Both the position numbers and the translations under genes were made by a program. This document shows positions 17,556-26,342 of a stretch of 64,000 nucleotides of DNA, one piece after another (within the stretch, counting starts at the first letter, position 1; each line of letters starts with the position of its first letter). The DNA is from Mesobacillus jeotgali (lineage in GTDB: Bacteria > Bacillota > Bacilli > Bacillales > Cytobacillaceae), in the NCBI RefSeq assembly GCF_002874535.1, contig NZ_CP025025.1, positions 809,839-873,838 on the forward strand, given 5' to 3'. The notes beneath the pieces are model-generated. The model was not told the origin of the DNA, searched no databases, and worked only from the letters and a program-made list of their open reading frames with translations.

Positions 17556-18860
17556 TTACCCTCCTAATGTAAGACTTCCAATCGGAACTTCAATAATGAA
17601 AACTGTGTTAAAGCCATTGGTCAATCCATATGGTTCAAGGATGATTTTTCCTCCGATATTTTCTAAAGCACTCTTAACATAAGAAAGGCCGATTCCGTTG
17701 GAAGCGTTCCCTTCCTGACTGAACTTAGTGGTGAATCCAGGTTCAAATACATGCTGTCTATTCCTACTATCAATACCAGGACCTGTATCTTTTACTTGGA
17801 TCACCAAGGTATCCTGGTTCCGGGCGATATCAAGTCGGATATCACCTGTATGATGAATGGCTTCCACAGCATTTGTTGCCAGGTTATTAATGACGGATAA
17901 CAGCATAAATGTATGATACGGGGGGTGCTCCCCGGCTACGATACTTGTAAATTCAATTGATTTTCCCAGTGATTCTGCATAGTTTCCATTGCACTTGGTG
18001 ATTACCTTCAAAATCCCTTCAATATCCATGAAGTCACTAATGTTTTCTTTAACCATCAACTTAGTCAAACCAGCATAAATTCGCTGATTGTCTTTTTTGA
18101 TTTCATGTAATTCGCCTGCTATTTTAAGGGCTGAGTGGGCATGTTCGTCTTGTTTCTTCTCTTTTAACTCTCTATACAATGTATAGCTTACAGCAGTTAA
18201 CTCTTCGGCATTTTTCATTGTCTTCTTTAGCTGAATCATTTCTACATAAAGATTCGATATTAGCATGAGCATCTGTTCATTTCGATTTCTTTGTTGATCT
18301 TCTGATAATTTAGCTTCTCTGATTACGAAAATATTAAAGAATCCTAAAACAAAAAAGCTCCGTATGATAGCAATCATTCCAATGGTCAAGAAGGTCTCCA
18401 GATTAATCTGAGATTGTGAGATAAAGGATCGAAAAAAGATTTCCATCATACTTGCTGTTACCTCAACAATGACACCAAGCAATCCAACAAGGAAAGGTCT
18501 GTTAAATAATGTATTGATTTTAAATAAATAAAATAATAAGGCGAAAGTCAAATAATAGAAGAAGACCGGGAAGTGCTGAAGAAAACCTTCAAACAGGAGG
18601 TTTGTATTTACGGTTAAACTAAATAATACAACCCTAAACAAGACAACTGCCGATCCCGCAGCCAACCCAGCCAATAATGGATGTAACTTTTTAGACCACA
18701 AAAGAGTGAAGAAAAAAATTGGCGTGCCCAGGCTTACCCTCATTTCACCTTCAAATGGGTAGAACTTCATCTCTCCACCTATTGGGACAGCGATCATAAT
18801 CAACAAGTAAAGAATCAGTCGTTCCTTCAATATCCCACCCCATCTCTTTTTTTCAATCAT
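17556..18860 (-). CDS. Sensor histidine kinase, GlnK (YcbA)-type
   Basis: Up to 434 aa, partner of the response regulator. About six hydrophobic segments fill residues 10-190, a coiled linker follows, then a SpoOB/CitA-like dimerisation helix with candidate histidine in GELHEIKKDN. The ATPase domain has NLATNAVEAI, VKDTGPGID and GIGLSYVKSALEN. The ATG at 18860 has only a weak ribosome site; an internal TTG at codon 11, preceded by GGGGTGGG, may be the true start. It is transcribed divergently from the Dcu-aspartase-reductase genes, so it probably senses their substrate. Confidence 0.85.
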   Translation of the reverse strand: MIEKKRWGGILKERLILYLLIMIAVPIGGEMKFYPFEGEMRVSLGTPIFFFTLLWSKKLHPLLAGLAAGSAVVLFRVVLFSLTVNTNLLFEGFLQHFPVFFYYLTFALLFYLFKINTLFNRPFLVGLLGVIVEVTASMMEIFFRSFISQSQINLETFLTIGMIAIIRSFFVLGFFNIFVIREAKLSEDQQRNRNEQMLMLISNLYVEMIQLKKTMKNAEELTAVSYTLYRELKEKKQDEHAHSALKIAGELHEIKKDNQRIYAGLTKLMVKENISDFMDIEGILKVITKCNGNYAESLGKSIEFTSIVAGEHPPYHTFMLLSVINNLATNAVEAIHHTGDIRLDIARNQDTLVIQVKDTGPGIDSRNRQHVFEPGFTTKFSQEGNASNGIGLSYVKSALENIGGKIILEPYGLTNGFNTVFIIEVPIGSLTLGG

Positions 18861-18939
18861 GTTAGCAAACTTCCACTTTTTTCAGCCTTATGAACAACCT
18901 TATTTTAATCTACCTGAGTTTTTTTGAGGTGTTTAATTT

Positions 18940-18990
18940 TGACAATATTATTAAGAAGCAAATTGTCTTTGTAATTTTTTGTAGTTTTCA
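18940..18990. promoter_or_regulatory. Divergent control region with TTGACA and direct repeats
   Basis: TTGACA at 18940-18945 has no convincing -10 at normal spacing. TGTAATTTTT (18971-18980) and TGTAGTTTTC (18981-18990) are direct repeats one helical turn apart, a common form of response-regulator site. This part of the 337-bp gap lies between the kinase gene and the Dcu gene. Assignment to the neighbouring GlnL-type regulator is inference. Confidence 0.35.
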
Positions 18991-19077
18991 GTAGGGTGGC
19001 GATTACTCTAACTATGTGAAGGAGGGAGGACAGTTTCTCTCTTGGAATCAATTAGCATTGGTTATTGTACATTTACT

Positions 19078-19093
19078 TGTGAAGGTTATCACA
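19078..19093. promoter_or_regulatory. Fnr-type operator
   Basis: TGTGA-N6-TCACA, extended to TTGTGA/TCACAA (19077-19094), matches the Fnr/CRP-family half-sites used by B. subtilis Fnr for anaerobic activation. It is about 110 bp upstream of the Dcu transporter start. No clear -10 is seen at the distance expected for a -41.5 site, so promoter geometry is unresolved. Confidence 0.65.
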
Positions 19094-19197
19094 ATCAATA
19101 AGGGCAGGTGGTTGTTCGCTGCAAATAAAGAAGAAGAAGACATTGAGATGGTTCATTCAAGGCAGGACAAAGAAAGATAATCAAGGAGGTAATCAAA

Positions 19198-20511
19198 ATG
19201 TTCTGGATACAATTTTTAATTGTACTGACATGTATCTTCATAGGTGCAAGGCTTGGAGGTGTGGGGCTTGGTGTAATGGGTGGTGTTGGTCTTGGAATTT
19301 TGGTTTTTGGATTTGGACTTCAGCCAACATCGGCACCAATAGATGTAATGTTAATGATTTTGGCAGTCATTACGGCTGCTGGAGCTCTTCAAGCAGCGGG
19401 TGGAATGGAGTATCTTGTCTACTTGGCAGAGAAAGCATTACGCAAGAATCCTAAAAGAATAACCTTCATTGCTCCAATGGTCACTTACTTATTTACTTTA
19501 TGTGCAGGTACTGGCCATGTTGCCTACTCGGTATTGCCAGTTATTGCAGAGGTATCAAGAGAATCCGGCATTCGTCCGGAAAGACCAATGTCTATTGCTG
19601 TTATCGCATCTCAACAGGCAATTACGGCCAGTCCTATATCAGCTGCAACTGTTGCACTGCTTGCGCTTCTTGCAGACTTTAACATTAGTCTCATGCAGAT
19701 CCTGCTAATCTGTATTCCGTCTACCTTCCTCGCGTGTATGGGTGCAGCATTTGTTGCCAGCAAAATGGGCAAGGAACTGAAGATGGATGCAGAATATCTC
19801 AAGCGATTAGAAGAAGGCCTTGCTCCAATCAAAAAGGATAAAAAGGCTTTTAATCCAAATCCCGGTGCAAAACTCTCAGTTATTCTGTTCTTATTGGCAG
19901 CAGTACTTGTTGTTATTCTTGGCTCATTCCAGGAATTGCGACCTGGATGGGAAATTGAAGGTGTTTTCACAAGGATGAGTATGCCGGCTGCAATAGAGAT
20001 TGTTATGCTGACAATCGCAGCAATGATCATTATCTTTGCAAAACCAAAAGTTGAAGACATCGTATCAGGAAGTGTCTTCAAAGCGGGTGCTGCTGCAGTT
20101 GTAGCCATCTTCGGAATCGCCTGGATGGGTGATACCTTCTTTCAGGGAAATATGGCCCTGATTTCAGGTTCGATTTCAGATTTAGTAACGGCAGCTCCGT
20201 GGCTGTTCGCTGTTGCATTGTTCGCCCTTTCTATACTCCTGTATAGCCAGGCAGCTACAGTCCGGACATTAATGCCGCTTGGGATTACACTGGGAATCAA
20301 TCCAGCGTTATTAATCGCAATGTTCCCGGCTGTAAATGGATACTTCTTCATTCCGAACTATCCGACCGTAGTAGCGGCAATTAACTTCGACAGAACGGGA
20401 ACGACTAGAATCGGTAAATACATTTTAAACCACAGCTTTATGGTTCCGGGACTCGTTGCGACAGTTGGAGCAGTCGGTATAGGAATTCTGTTAAGTACAA
20501 TCGTTCTTTAA
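19198..20511 (+). CDS. Anaerobic C4-dicarboxylate transporter (DcuA/DcuB family)
   Basis: 437-aa integral membrane protein with ten or more hydrophobic helices, hydrophobic from residue 1. Family segments are AGTGHVAYSVLPVI near residue 100, ASQQAITASPISA near 140 and PNYPTVVAAINFDRTGTTR near 385. Dcu carriers exchange fumarate, aspartate or malate for succinate in the cytoplasmic membrane. AAGGAGG precedes the ATG. Followed by aspartase and a fumarate reductase-type complex and preceded by an Fnr site, it is best read as the aspartate(or fumarate)/succinate antiporter of this module. DcuA versus DcuB cannot be decided here. Confidence 0.92.
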   Translation: MFWIQFLIVLTCIFIGARLGGVGLGVMGGVGLGILVFGFGLQPTSAPIDVMLMILAVITAAGALQAAGGMEYLVYLAEKALRKNPKRITFIAPMVTYLFTLCAGTGHVAYSVLPVIAEVSRESGIRPERPMSIAVIASQQAITASPISAATVALLALLADFNISLMQILLICIPSTFLACMGAAFVASKMGKELKMDAEYLKRLEEGLAPIKKDKKAFNPNPGAKLSVILFLLAAVLVVILGSFQELRPGWEIEGVFTRMSMPAAIEIVMLTIAAMIIIFAKPKVEDIVSGSVFKAGAAAVVAIFGIAWMGDTFFQGNMALISGSISDLVTAAPWLFAVALFALSILLYSQAATVRTLMPLGITLGINPALLIAMFPAVNGYFFIPNYPTVVAAINFDRTGTTRIGKYILNHSFMVPGLVATVGAVGIGILLSTIVL

Positions 20512-20523
20512 AGTTTAGTCCTT

Positions 20524-20550
20524 ACAGCAGCCATTCTATAGGGCTGCTGT
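20524..20550 (+). terminator. Hairpin between the Dcu transporter and aspartase genes
   Basis: ACAGCAGCC pairs perfectly with GGCTGCTGT around an 8-nt loop, but only CTATTATT follows. It probably acts as an attenuator or mRNA-stability element inside the operon rather than a full terminator. Confidence 0.6.
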
Positions 20551-20580
20551 CTATTATTGATGGAAATGGAGATGGTTGAA

Positions 20581-22026
20581 ATGTTGGATCAATTTAGGAT
20601 TGAAAAGGATTTCCTAGGTGAGAAGCTGGTCCCTATGGATGCTTACTATGGTGTGCAAACAATACGAGCTATTGAAAATTTCCCGATTACTGGCTCTAGG
20701 CTAGATGGGTCGCTAATCAAGGCAATGGCAATTGTAAAGAAAGCAGCAGCACTTGCGAATGCGGATATTGGCCAGCTGGATCGAACCATTGCTGATGCCA
20801 TCGCACGTGCAGCTGATGAAGTAGTCGAAGGAAAGCTGCATGACCAGTTTATAGTGGACCCAATTCAGGGAGGTGCTGGTACATCAATCAACATGAATAC
20901 AAACGAAGTAATTGCGAACCGTGCTCTCGAGTTGATTGGGGAAGCTAAAGGCAATTATAAAATAATAAGTCCAAATTCACATGTGAATATGGCACAGTCG
21001 ACGAATGATTCTTTCCCAACTGCCATCCATCTATCGACGCTTTCGACGCTAAATCAACTGTTAATAGTGATGGATATACTGCATCAGGGATTCATAGACA
21101 AGGCAAATGAGTTTGATGGAATTATCAAAATGGGCAGAACCCATTTGCAGGATGCTGTACCAATTCGTCTCGGCCAGGAATTTGCTGCATATGCAAGAGT
21201 GCTAAAAAGAGATATTAAAAGGGTCAAGTCTACTAGGGATCATCTTTATGAGGTGAATATGGGAGCAACTGCTGTAGGCACGGGACTGAATGCTGACCCA
21301 GTCTATATCGAGAAAGCAATCGGATATCTTGGCGAGTTCACTGGGTTGCCGTTAACCGGATCGGAGAATCTAGTCGATGGAACACAAAATACAGATTGCT
21401 ATATAGAAGTTTCCGCAGCTCTGAAGGTTTGTATGCTGAACATGTCGAAGGTTGCCAACGATTTAAGGATGATGACCTCAGGGCCGAGATGTGGATTTGG
21501 TGAGATTAATCTTCCTGCACGCCAGCCTGGTTCCTCCATCATGCCGGGTAAGGTCAACCCAGTTATGGCAGAAGTTCTTAATCAGAGTGCTTTCCAAGTT
21601 GTCGGTAACGATTTGACGATCAGCATGGCATCAGAAGCGGGGCAATTTGAGCTGAATGTCATGGAGCCAGTCATAGTGTTCAACCTTTTACAGTCCATAA
21701 AAATCATGACAAACGTCTTCAATGTATTCTATGAACATTGCTTGAGGGGGATCACAGCGAATATCGAGAGACTTGAAGCTTACGTGAATAATAGTGTCGG
21801 CGTAATAACTGCCATCAACCCTCACGTGGGTTATGAAACAGCTGCATCTGTTGCAAGAGAAGCAATATTGGCTAACAGAGCTGTCCGTGATATTGTGCTT
21901 GAACGGGGTGTGTTGACAGCAGAAGAGTTAGACACCATCCTTAACCCATTTGAGATGACCCATCCAGGTATCGCAGGCAAGGAATTGTTGGAAAGGAAAA
22001 ATCAAAGAGAAGCCGTTTTGATTTAA
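20581..22026 (+). CDS. aspA: Aspartate ammonia-lyase
   Basis: 481-aa member of the fumarase/aspartase superfamily that splits L-aspartate into fumarate and ammonia. The signature loop GSSIMPGKVNPVMAE lies near residue 320. The N-terminal IEKDFLGE and YYGVQT, and MGRTHLQDAVP near 190, favour aspartase over fumarase. Several in-frame starts exist from TTG 20557; ATG 20581 follows GGAG at 20568-20571 with about 9-nt spacing and aligns with other aspartases. Between a dicarboxylate carrier and a reductase, it supplies fumarate as electron acceptor from aspartate. It could also be called ansB. Confidence 0.92.
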   Translation: MLDQFRIEKDFLGEKLVPMDAYYGVQTIRAIENFPITGSRLDGSLIKAMAIVKKAAALANADIGQLDRTIADAIARAADEVVEGKLHDQFIVDPIQGGAGTSINMNTNEVIANRALELIGEAKGNYKIISPNSHVNMAQSTNDSFPTAIHLSTLSTLNQLLIVMDILHQGFIDKANEFDGIIKMGRTHLQDAVPIRLGQEFAAYARVLKRDIKRVKSTRDHLYEVNMGATAVGTGLNADPVYIEKAIGYLGEFTGLPLTGSENLVDGTQNTDCYIEVSAALKVCMLNMSKVANDLRMMTSGPRCGFGEINLPARQPGSSIMPGKVNPVMAEVLNQSAFQVVGNDLTISMASEAGQFELNVMEPVIVFNLLQSIKIMTNVFNVFYEHCLRGITANIERLEAYVNNSVGVITAINPHVGYETAASVAREAILANRAVRDIVLERGVLTAEELDTILNPFEMTHPGIAGKELLERKNQREAVLI

Positions 22027-22054
22027 AAGGATGAATGAAAAGGGAGGCAAATTG

Positions 22055-22672
22055 ATGTTAGAGCGCGGCAATAACCAGCATTTATATCGAAAGCTACACT
22101 CATTATCAGGAATAATCCCAGTAGGGGTGTTCCTGACTGTTCACCTCTTCGTGAACTACACCGCAACTTGGGGGCAGGATGCTTATAATACTGCGGCAGG
22201 GATCATGGTGAATCTGCCATTCAAATATTTTCTTGAGGCGTTTATTATTTTTATCCCTATGTATTTTCATGCTATATACGGCCTTTATATTGCACTTCAG
22301 GCAAAAAATAATATCGGCCGATATGGATATATGCGGAATTGGAAGTTTTTCTTACAAAGGCTTACGGGAGTCATTACCTTTATCTTTGTTACCTGGCATA
22401 TTTGGGAAACCAAAATTCAGGTGGAGTTTTTTGGTGTAGAAGCCAATTATCACTTGATGGCCAATATTGTAGATAACCCATTATCCTTGACTCTGTATAT
22501 CATAGGAATCATTTCGGCAGTGTATCACTTTGCCAATGGAGTCTGGACCTTCCTAATTACCTGGGGAATCACGACATCTCCAAAATCACAACAATTTTTT
22601 TCATATATTACTTTCGGGTTATTTGTCGTACTATCCATCATTGGTGTACGAGCAATTTTAGCATTTGCATAA
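22055..22672 (+). CDS. sdhC: Succinate dehydrogenase/fumarate reductase cytochrome b558 subunit
   Basis: 205-aa membrane anchor with five hydrophobic helices, of the Bacillus di-haem b558 type. Histidines available as haem ligands occur in YRKLHSLSG, FLTVHLFVN, PMYFHAIYG, VTWHIWET and AVYHFANG. ATG 22055 is chosen because AGGGAGG (22041-22047) is correctly spaced; the in-frame codon at 22031 lacks one. It is the first of three subunit genes and lies directly after aspartase, not with housekeeping genes, so it is probably a dedicated second copy. Confidence 0.88.
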   Translation: MLERGNNQHLYRKLHSLSGIIPVGVFLTVHLFVNYTATWGQDAYNTAAGIMVNLPFKYFLEAFIIFIPMYFHAIYGLYIALQAKNNIGRYGYMRNWKFFLQRLTGVITFIFVTWHIWETKIQVEFFGVEANYHLMANIVDNPLSLTLYIIGIISAVYHFANGVWTFLITWGITTSPKSQQFFSYITFGLFVVLSIIGVRAILAFA

Positions 22673-22695
22673 TAGCTGGATAGGAGGGCATTGGA

Positions 22696-24459
22696 ATGAG
22701 AAAAGGAAGAATCGTGATTGTAGGCGGCGGACTTGCAGGGCTGATGGCAGCAATCAAGATTGCCGAGAAAGGGACAATGGTAGATTTGTTTTCAATTGTG
22801 CCTGTAAAAAGGTCGCATTCGGTCTGTGCGCAGGGAGGAATCAACGGAGCCGTCAATACGAAAGGAGAGAATGATTCTCCGTGGGAGCATTTTGACGACT
22901 CCGTTTATGGCGGGGACTTTTTGGCAAACCAACCACCTGTAAAGGCAATGTGCGAAGCAGCACCCAAGATCATTCACATGTTTGATAGGATGGGTGTTAT
23001 GTTCAATCGTACACCGGAAGGTCTGCTTGATTTCAGGAGATTTGGCGGGACCCAGCATCACCGGACTGCATTTGCTGGTGCCACAACCGGGCAGCAGCTG
23101 CTCTATGCCTTGGATGAACAGGTTAGAATGTTTGAAACACAAGGACTTGTAACTAAATATGAGAATTGGGAATTTGTATCGGCAATTATAGACGATACAG
23201 GAGTTTGCAGGGGGATTACTGCACAAAATCTCAGGACAATGGAAATGAAGGCATTCAGTGCGGATGCCGTCATTATTGCAACAGGAGGACCAGGACTGAT
23301 TTTTGGCAAATCAACAAACTCTACTATCAATACTGGTTATGCAGCAGCACGGCTGTATGAACAAGGCGCTCTTTATGCAAACGGAGAGTTCATCCAAATT
23401 CATCCTACTGCGATTCCCGGCGACGATAAAAATCGCTTAATGAGTGAATCAGCGCGTGGAGAAGGAGGTCGAGTCTGGACCTACAAAGACGGAAAACCAT
23501 GGTATTTCCTTGAGGAAAAATATCCAGCTTATGGAAATTTGGTACCTCGAGATATCGCGACAAGGGAAATTTTCGATGTCTGTGTGAACCAGAAACTAGG
23601 AATAGATGGGGAGAACAAAGTCTATCTAGATTTGTCACATATTGATTCACGCCAGCTTGATATAAAGCTTGGAGGAATCATGGAGATCTATGAAAAGTTC
23701 ATGGGTGATGATCCACGCAAGGTGCCTATGAAGATATTTCCGGCTGTACACTATTCCATGGGAGGACTGTGGGTAGATTATCAGCAAAGAACGAATATTC
23801 CCGGTTTATTTGCTGCAGGGGAATGCGATTATTCACAGCATGGAGCGAACCGTCTAGGGGCCAATTCCTTGCTCTCTGCAGTATATGGAGGCATGGTTGC
23901 TGGCCCTTCAGCCCTGGAATATATATATGGGTTGGATAAATCGTCGGATTCACTTTCACCTAGTATCTATACTCACTTTGTTCAGGAAGATGAGAGAAAA
24001 TATCAGTCAATCCTCAAAATGGATGGTAAAGAGAACGCCTATCTTCTACATAAGGAGCTTGGGGAATTGATGACGGCAAATGTCACGGTTGTTCGTGAGA
24101 ATAAAAAGCTAAAGGCTACCTATGAGAAACTACAAGAATTCAAAGAGCGTTATGAGAACATTAATATTGAAGATACAGCAAGTTGGAGCAACTCAGGGGC
24201 ATCCTTCACAAGGCAGCTTGAAGGCATGATCAATTTAGCTCATGTTATAACCCTGGGAGCATTTCAAAGGAATGAAAGTCGTGGAGCTCATTACAAACCT
24301 GAGTTTCCTGACAGGAATGATGAGGAATGGCTGAAAACCACGATGGCAAGATTCAATAAAAATACAAAACTCCCAGAGCTCTTTTACGAGGACGTGGATG
24401 TCTCACTTATTGAACCAAGAAAACGTGACTACACAAAGACAAAGAAGGGAGTGAAGTGA
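22696..24459 (+). CDS. sdhA: Succinate dehydrogenase/fumarate reductase flavoprotein subunit
   Basis: 587-aa catalytic subunit. The FAD-binding IVIVGGGLAGLMAA is at residues 5-18. The histidine carrying covalent FAD is in KRSHSVCAQGGINGA near residue 37. Active-site segments HPTAIPGDD, MSESARGEGG, YSMGGLWVDY and GANRLGANSLLSAVYGG are all intact. TAGGAGGG gives a normal ribosome site. The enzyme interconverts succinate and fumarate; sequence does not fix the direction. The neighbouring Dcu carrier, aspartase and Fnr site favour fumarate reduction with menaquinol. Confidence 0.92.
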   Translation: MRKGRIVIVGGGLAGLMAAIKIAEKGTMVDLFSIVPVKRSHSVCAQGGINGAVNTKGENDSPWEHFDDSVYGGDFLANQPPVKAMCEAAPKIIHMFDRMGVMFNRTPEGLLDFRRFGGTQHHRTAFAGATTGQQLLYALDEQVRMFETQGLVTKYENWEFVSAIIDDTGVCRGITAQNLRTMEMKAFSADAVIIATGGPGLIFGKSTNSTINTGYAAARLYEQGALYANGEFIQIHPTAIPGDDKNRLMSESARGEGGRVWTYKDGKPWYFLEEKYPAYGNLVPRDIATREIFDVCVNQKLGIDGENKVYLDLSHIDSRQLDIKLGGIMEIYEKFMGDDPRKVPMKIFPAVHYSMGGLWVDYQQRTNIPGLFAAGECDYSQHGANRLGANSLLSAVYGGMVAGPSALEYIYGLDKSSDSLSPSIYTHFVQEDERKYQSILKMDGKENAYLLHKELGELMTANVTVVRENKKLKATYEKLQEFKERYENINIEDTASWSNSGASFTRQLEGMINLAHVITLGAFQRNESRGAHYKPEFPDRNDEEWLKTTMARFNKNTKLPELFYEDVDVSLIEPRKRDYTKTKKGVK

Positions 24460-24461
24460 GC

Positions 24462-25220
24462 ATGTCATCCCCAAAAAATCAGGTTCATCTGATTATAAAA
24501 AGGCAGAAGGATCCAAGCTCTTCTCCTTATAATGAAGAGTTTTCTATTCCCTATCGATCAAATATGAACATTATTTCAGCATTGATGGAAATCCAAAAGA
24601 ACCCGATAAACAGCAAAGGAGAAGCAACAACACCTGTGATTTGGGAATCTGTTTGCCTGGAGGAAGTCTGCGGGGCTTGTTCAATGATCATAAATGAAAA
24701 GCCTAGACAAGCTTGTTCTACACTAATTGATCAACTTGAACAGCCAATCAGGATTGAGCCATTGAGCACGTTTCCTGTAATGAGGGACTTAGCTGTAGAC
24801 CGCCAGCGTATGTTCGATGCCCTAAAAAAGGTGAAAGCCTGGATTCCGATTGATGGCACACATGATTTAGGGCCAGGGCCTAGGATGGCTGAAGATACCA
24901 GACAATGGGCTTATGAACTTTCAAAGTGTATGACTTGTGGCTGCTGTCTTGAGGCATGCCCTAATGTCAACAGTCAATCCCCTTTCATTGGGCCTGCTCC
25001 CTTATCACAAGTCCGGTTATTTAATGCTCATCCTACAGGAGCAATGCATAAGGAAGAGAGAATAGGGGCGATTATGGGTGAAGGGGGAATCACTACTTGC
25101 GGGAATTCACAAAACTGTGTTGAAGTCTGTCCAAAAGGCATCCCATTGACTACATCCATAGCTCATCTAAATCGCCAGGTGACCATCCATTCCTTCAAAT
25201 CGTTCTTTGGGGCTTATTAA
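24462..25220 (+). CDS. sdhB: Succinate dehydrogenase/fumarate reductase iron-sulfur subunit
   Basis: 252-aa electron-transfer subunit. The N-terminal [2Fe-2S] domain has cysteines in ESVCLEEVCGACS and PRQACS. The C-terminal domain holds CMTCGCCLEACP and CGNSQNCVEVCP for the [4Fe-4S] and [3Fe-4S] clusters. A GTG at 24456 overlaps the flavoprotein stop; ATG 24462 is about 10 nt from GGGAG and is preferred, with modest certainty. Last gene of the module, followed by a strong terminator. Confidence 0.92.
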   Translation: MSSPKNQVHLIIKRQKDPSSSPYNEEFSIPYRSNMNIISALMEIQKNPINSKGEATTPVIWESVCLEEVCGACSMIINEKPRQACSTLIDQLEQPIRIEPLSTFPVMRDLAVDRQRMFDALKKVKAWIPIDGTHDLGPGPRMAEDTRQWAYELSKCMTCGCCLEACPNVNSQSPFIGPAPLSQVRLFNAHPTGAMHKEERIGAIMGEGGITTCGNSQNCVEVCPKGIPLTTSIAHLNRQVTIHSFKSFFGAY

Positions 25221-25270
25221 AGGCAAAATAGGGAAGTAGTGTTTTAATATTTTGAATGAATAAAACTGAA

Positions 25271-25297
25271 AAAGCGAACCGTATTCCGGTTCGCTTT
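25271..25297. terminator. Terminator of the fumarate module
   Basis: An 11-bp perfect stem (AAAGCGAACCG with CGGTTCGCTTT) and a 5-nt loop. A-rich sequence to the left also lets it work for minus-strand transcripts. Confidence 0.85.
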
Positions 25298-25339
25298 CAA
25301 GTAACTTGCTACTTCACAAGATGTATAAAAAATCATCCA

Positions 25340-25489
25340 TTATAAACTTTGCCGCGGTACAATTTCCACTTGACCATTTTTAAACCTAAACGACACAAGC
25401 CCTACCTCTCTTGTATCCTTACGGCTCCGAAGCCGATCCAGTGTGAATAAGTTGATACCTAAAAATAAAAGCAGAACGCCATTAATTGT
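25340..25489 (-). pseudogene. Short coding-like fragment with a membrane segment, no start codon
   Basis: On the minus strand a 49-codon open stretch ends in TAA at 25342-25340. It begins with a hydrophobic run (NGVLLLFLGINLF) followed by charged residues (TLDRLRSRKD) and a beta-strand-like tail (VSFRFKNGQVEIV). An in-frame TAA lies just upstream and there is no ATG, GTG or TTG near the beginning. It may be the decayed end of a small membrane-protein gene. The family is not recognised. It accounts for about half of the 376-bp gap. Confidence 0.3.
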
Positions 25490-25596
25490 TTACATAATTA
25501 TAGTTGTGATTCAAGTTACTTCTTTTTGGCGAAGCTTTATCATTATATGATATTTTCCAGCAGCTGTCAATCGTTTTTACAAATAGTTGAAATCTC

Positions 25597-25848
25597 TTAC
25601 TGTTTACGCAGATTTTCCTGGGCCATTCTAACGAGCTCGCGAACCATATTTCCGCCCAGTCTGCCTCCAACTCGACCTGCTTCTCTTGTTGAAAGATCTC
25701 CGTTATACCCCTTGTTCAATGGGACACCAATCTCCTTGGCAGTTTCGTATTTAGCGTCCTCGGATTTCATTGTTCCTGCTACCTGCGCCTTCAAGTCATT
25801 CAATGCCATTCTTGCTTCAGGTACAAGTATTTTATTCCTTCTTGCCAT
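25597..25848 (-). CDS. Alpha/beta-type small acid-soluble spore protein
   Basis: 83-aa DNA-binding spore-core protein. The two family signatures are visible: KYETAKEIGVPL (with the germination protease cleavage region) and NKGYNGDLSTREAGRVGGRLGGNMVRELV. The longer reading frame begins 21 codons earlier but has no ribosome site; the chosen ATG follows GGAGGG at 7 nt. These proteins coat DNA in the A-form in the forespore and protect against UV and heat. The C-terminal half is more divergent than SspA/SspB. Expression in the forespore (SigG) is expected from the family; no clear SigG promoter was identified. Confidence 0.9.
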   Translation of the reverse strand: MARRNKILVPEARMALNDLKAQVAGTMKSEDAKYETAKEIGVPLNKGYNGDLSTREAGRVGGRLGGNMVRELVRMAQENLRKQ

Positions 25849-25999
25849 CAGGAATCCCTCCGTATTGTTAAGAAAATCAACTCCTATTAGGAATAGTATT
25901 TGATTTATCAATGTAAATTATTTAGGCATTTACTAATGAATAATGGTTTGCAGCCATAGAAATAAGGGAAATATTAATGGCGATTATTTACCACCATAC

Positions 26000-26150
26000 T
26001 TATCAACAGATAAAACCATTGTTTTTCGAGTACTCCACAGACTTATACACATTATCCACAAAAAAACCTTTTTAACGTTGCATGATTAAAAATCCAATAA
26101 TAGTAAGGTATTTGCTAAGTTGTTCACACTTTCCACATTATTGTTGATAA
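26000..26150. promoter_or_regulatory. Cluster of DnaA boxes
   Basis: Two abutting boxes fit TTATNCACA exactly: TTATACACA (26043-26051) and TTATCCACA (26052-26060). Around them are TTATCAACA (26000-26008), TACTCCACA (26031-26039), TTGTTCACA (26120-26128), CTTTCCACA (26129-26137) and TGTTGATAA (26142-26150, reverse of TTATCAACA). The surrounding 494-bp gene-free stretch is AT-rich. Clusters outside the origin are known to bind and titrate DnaA in B. subtilis. Confidence 0.6.
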
Positions 26151-26292
26151 CTACTAAAATTAATATTTTGAACAATTGGTGAAAGCCATTGTGTAACTTG
26201 AATTGAGAGGGTATAGTAAAGATATCAAAAGTTAGTGAAAACATTCACAATAAAATCCCGATGCTAACTGTTGATTTATTCCCCCTTCCCTT

Positions 26293-26335
26293 AAAAGAGA
26301 AAGCAGAATCCTCGGTGGATTCTGCTTTCTCTTTT
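26293..26335. terminator. Strong bidirectional terminator of yfhD
   Basis: A perfect 19-bp stem (26293-26311 with 26317-26335) and TCGGT loop, with A-run on the left and T-run on the right inside the arms. It lies 8 bp beyond the yfhD stop. Confidence 0.85.
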
Positions 26336-26342
26336 ATTAGGA

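Noticed and set aside
25841..26342. Chromosomal replication origin
   Set aside because: DnaA boxes are present but no dnaA, dnaN or DNA-unwinding trio context; the locus is yfh-region, so a DnaA-binding cluster is the more modest reading.
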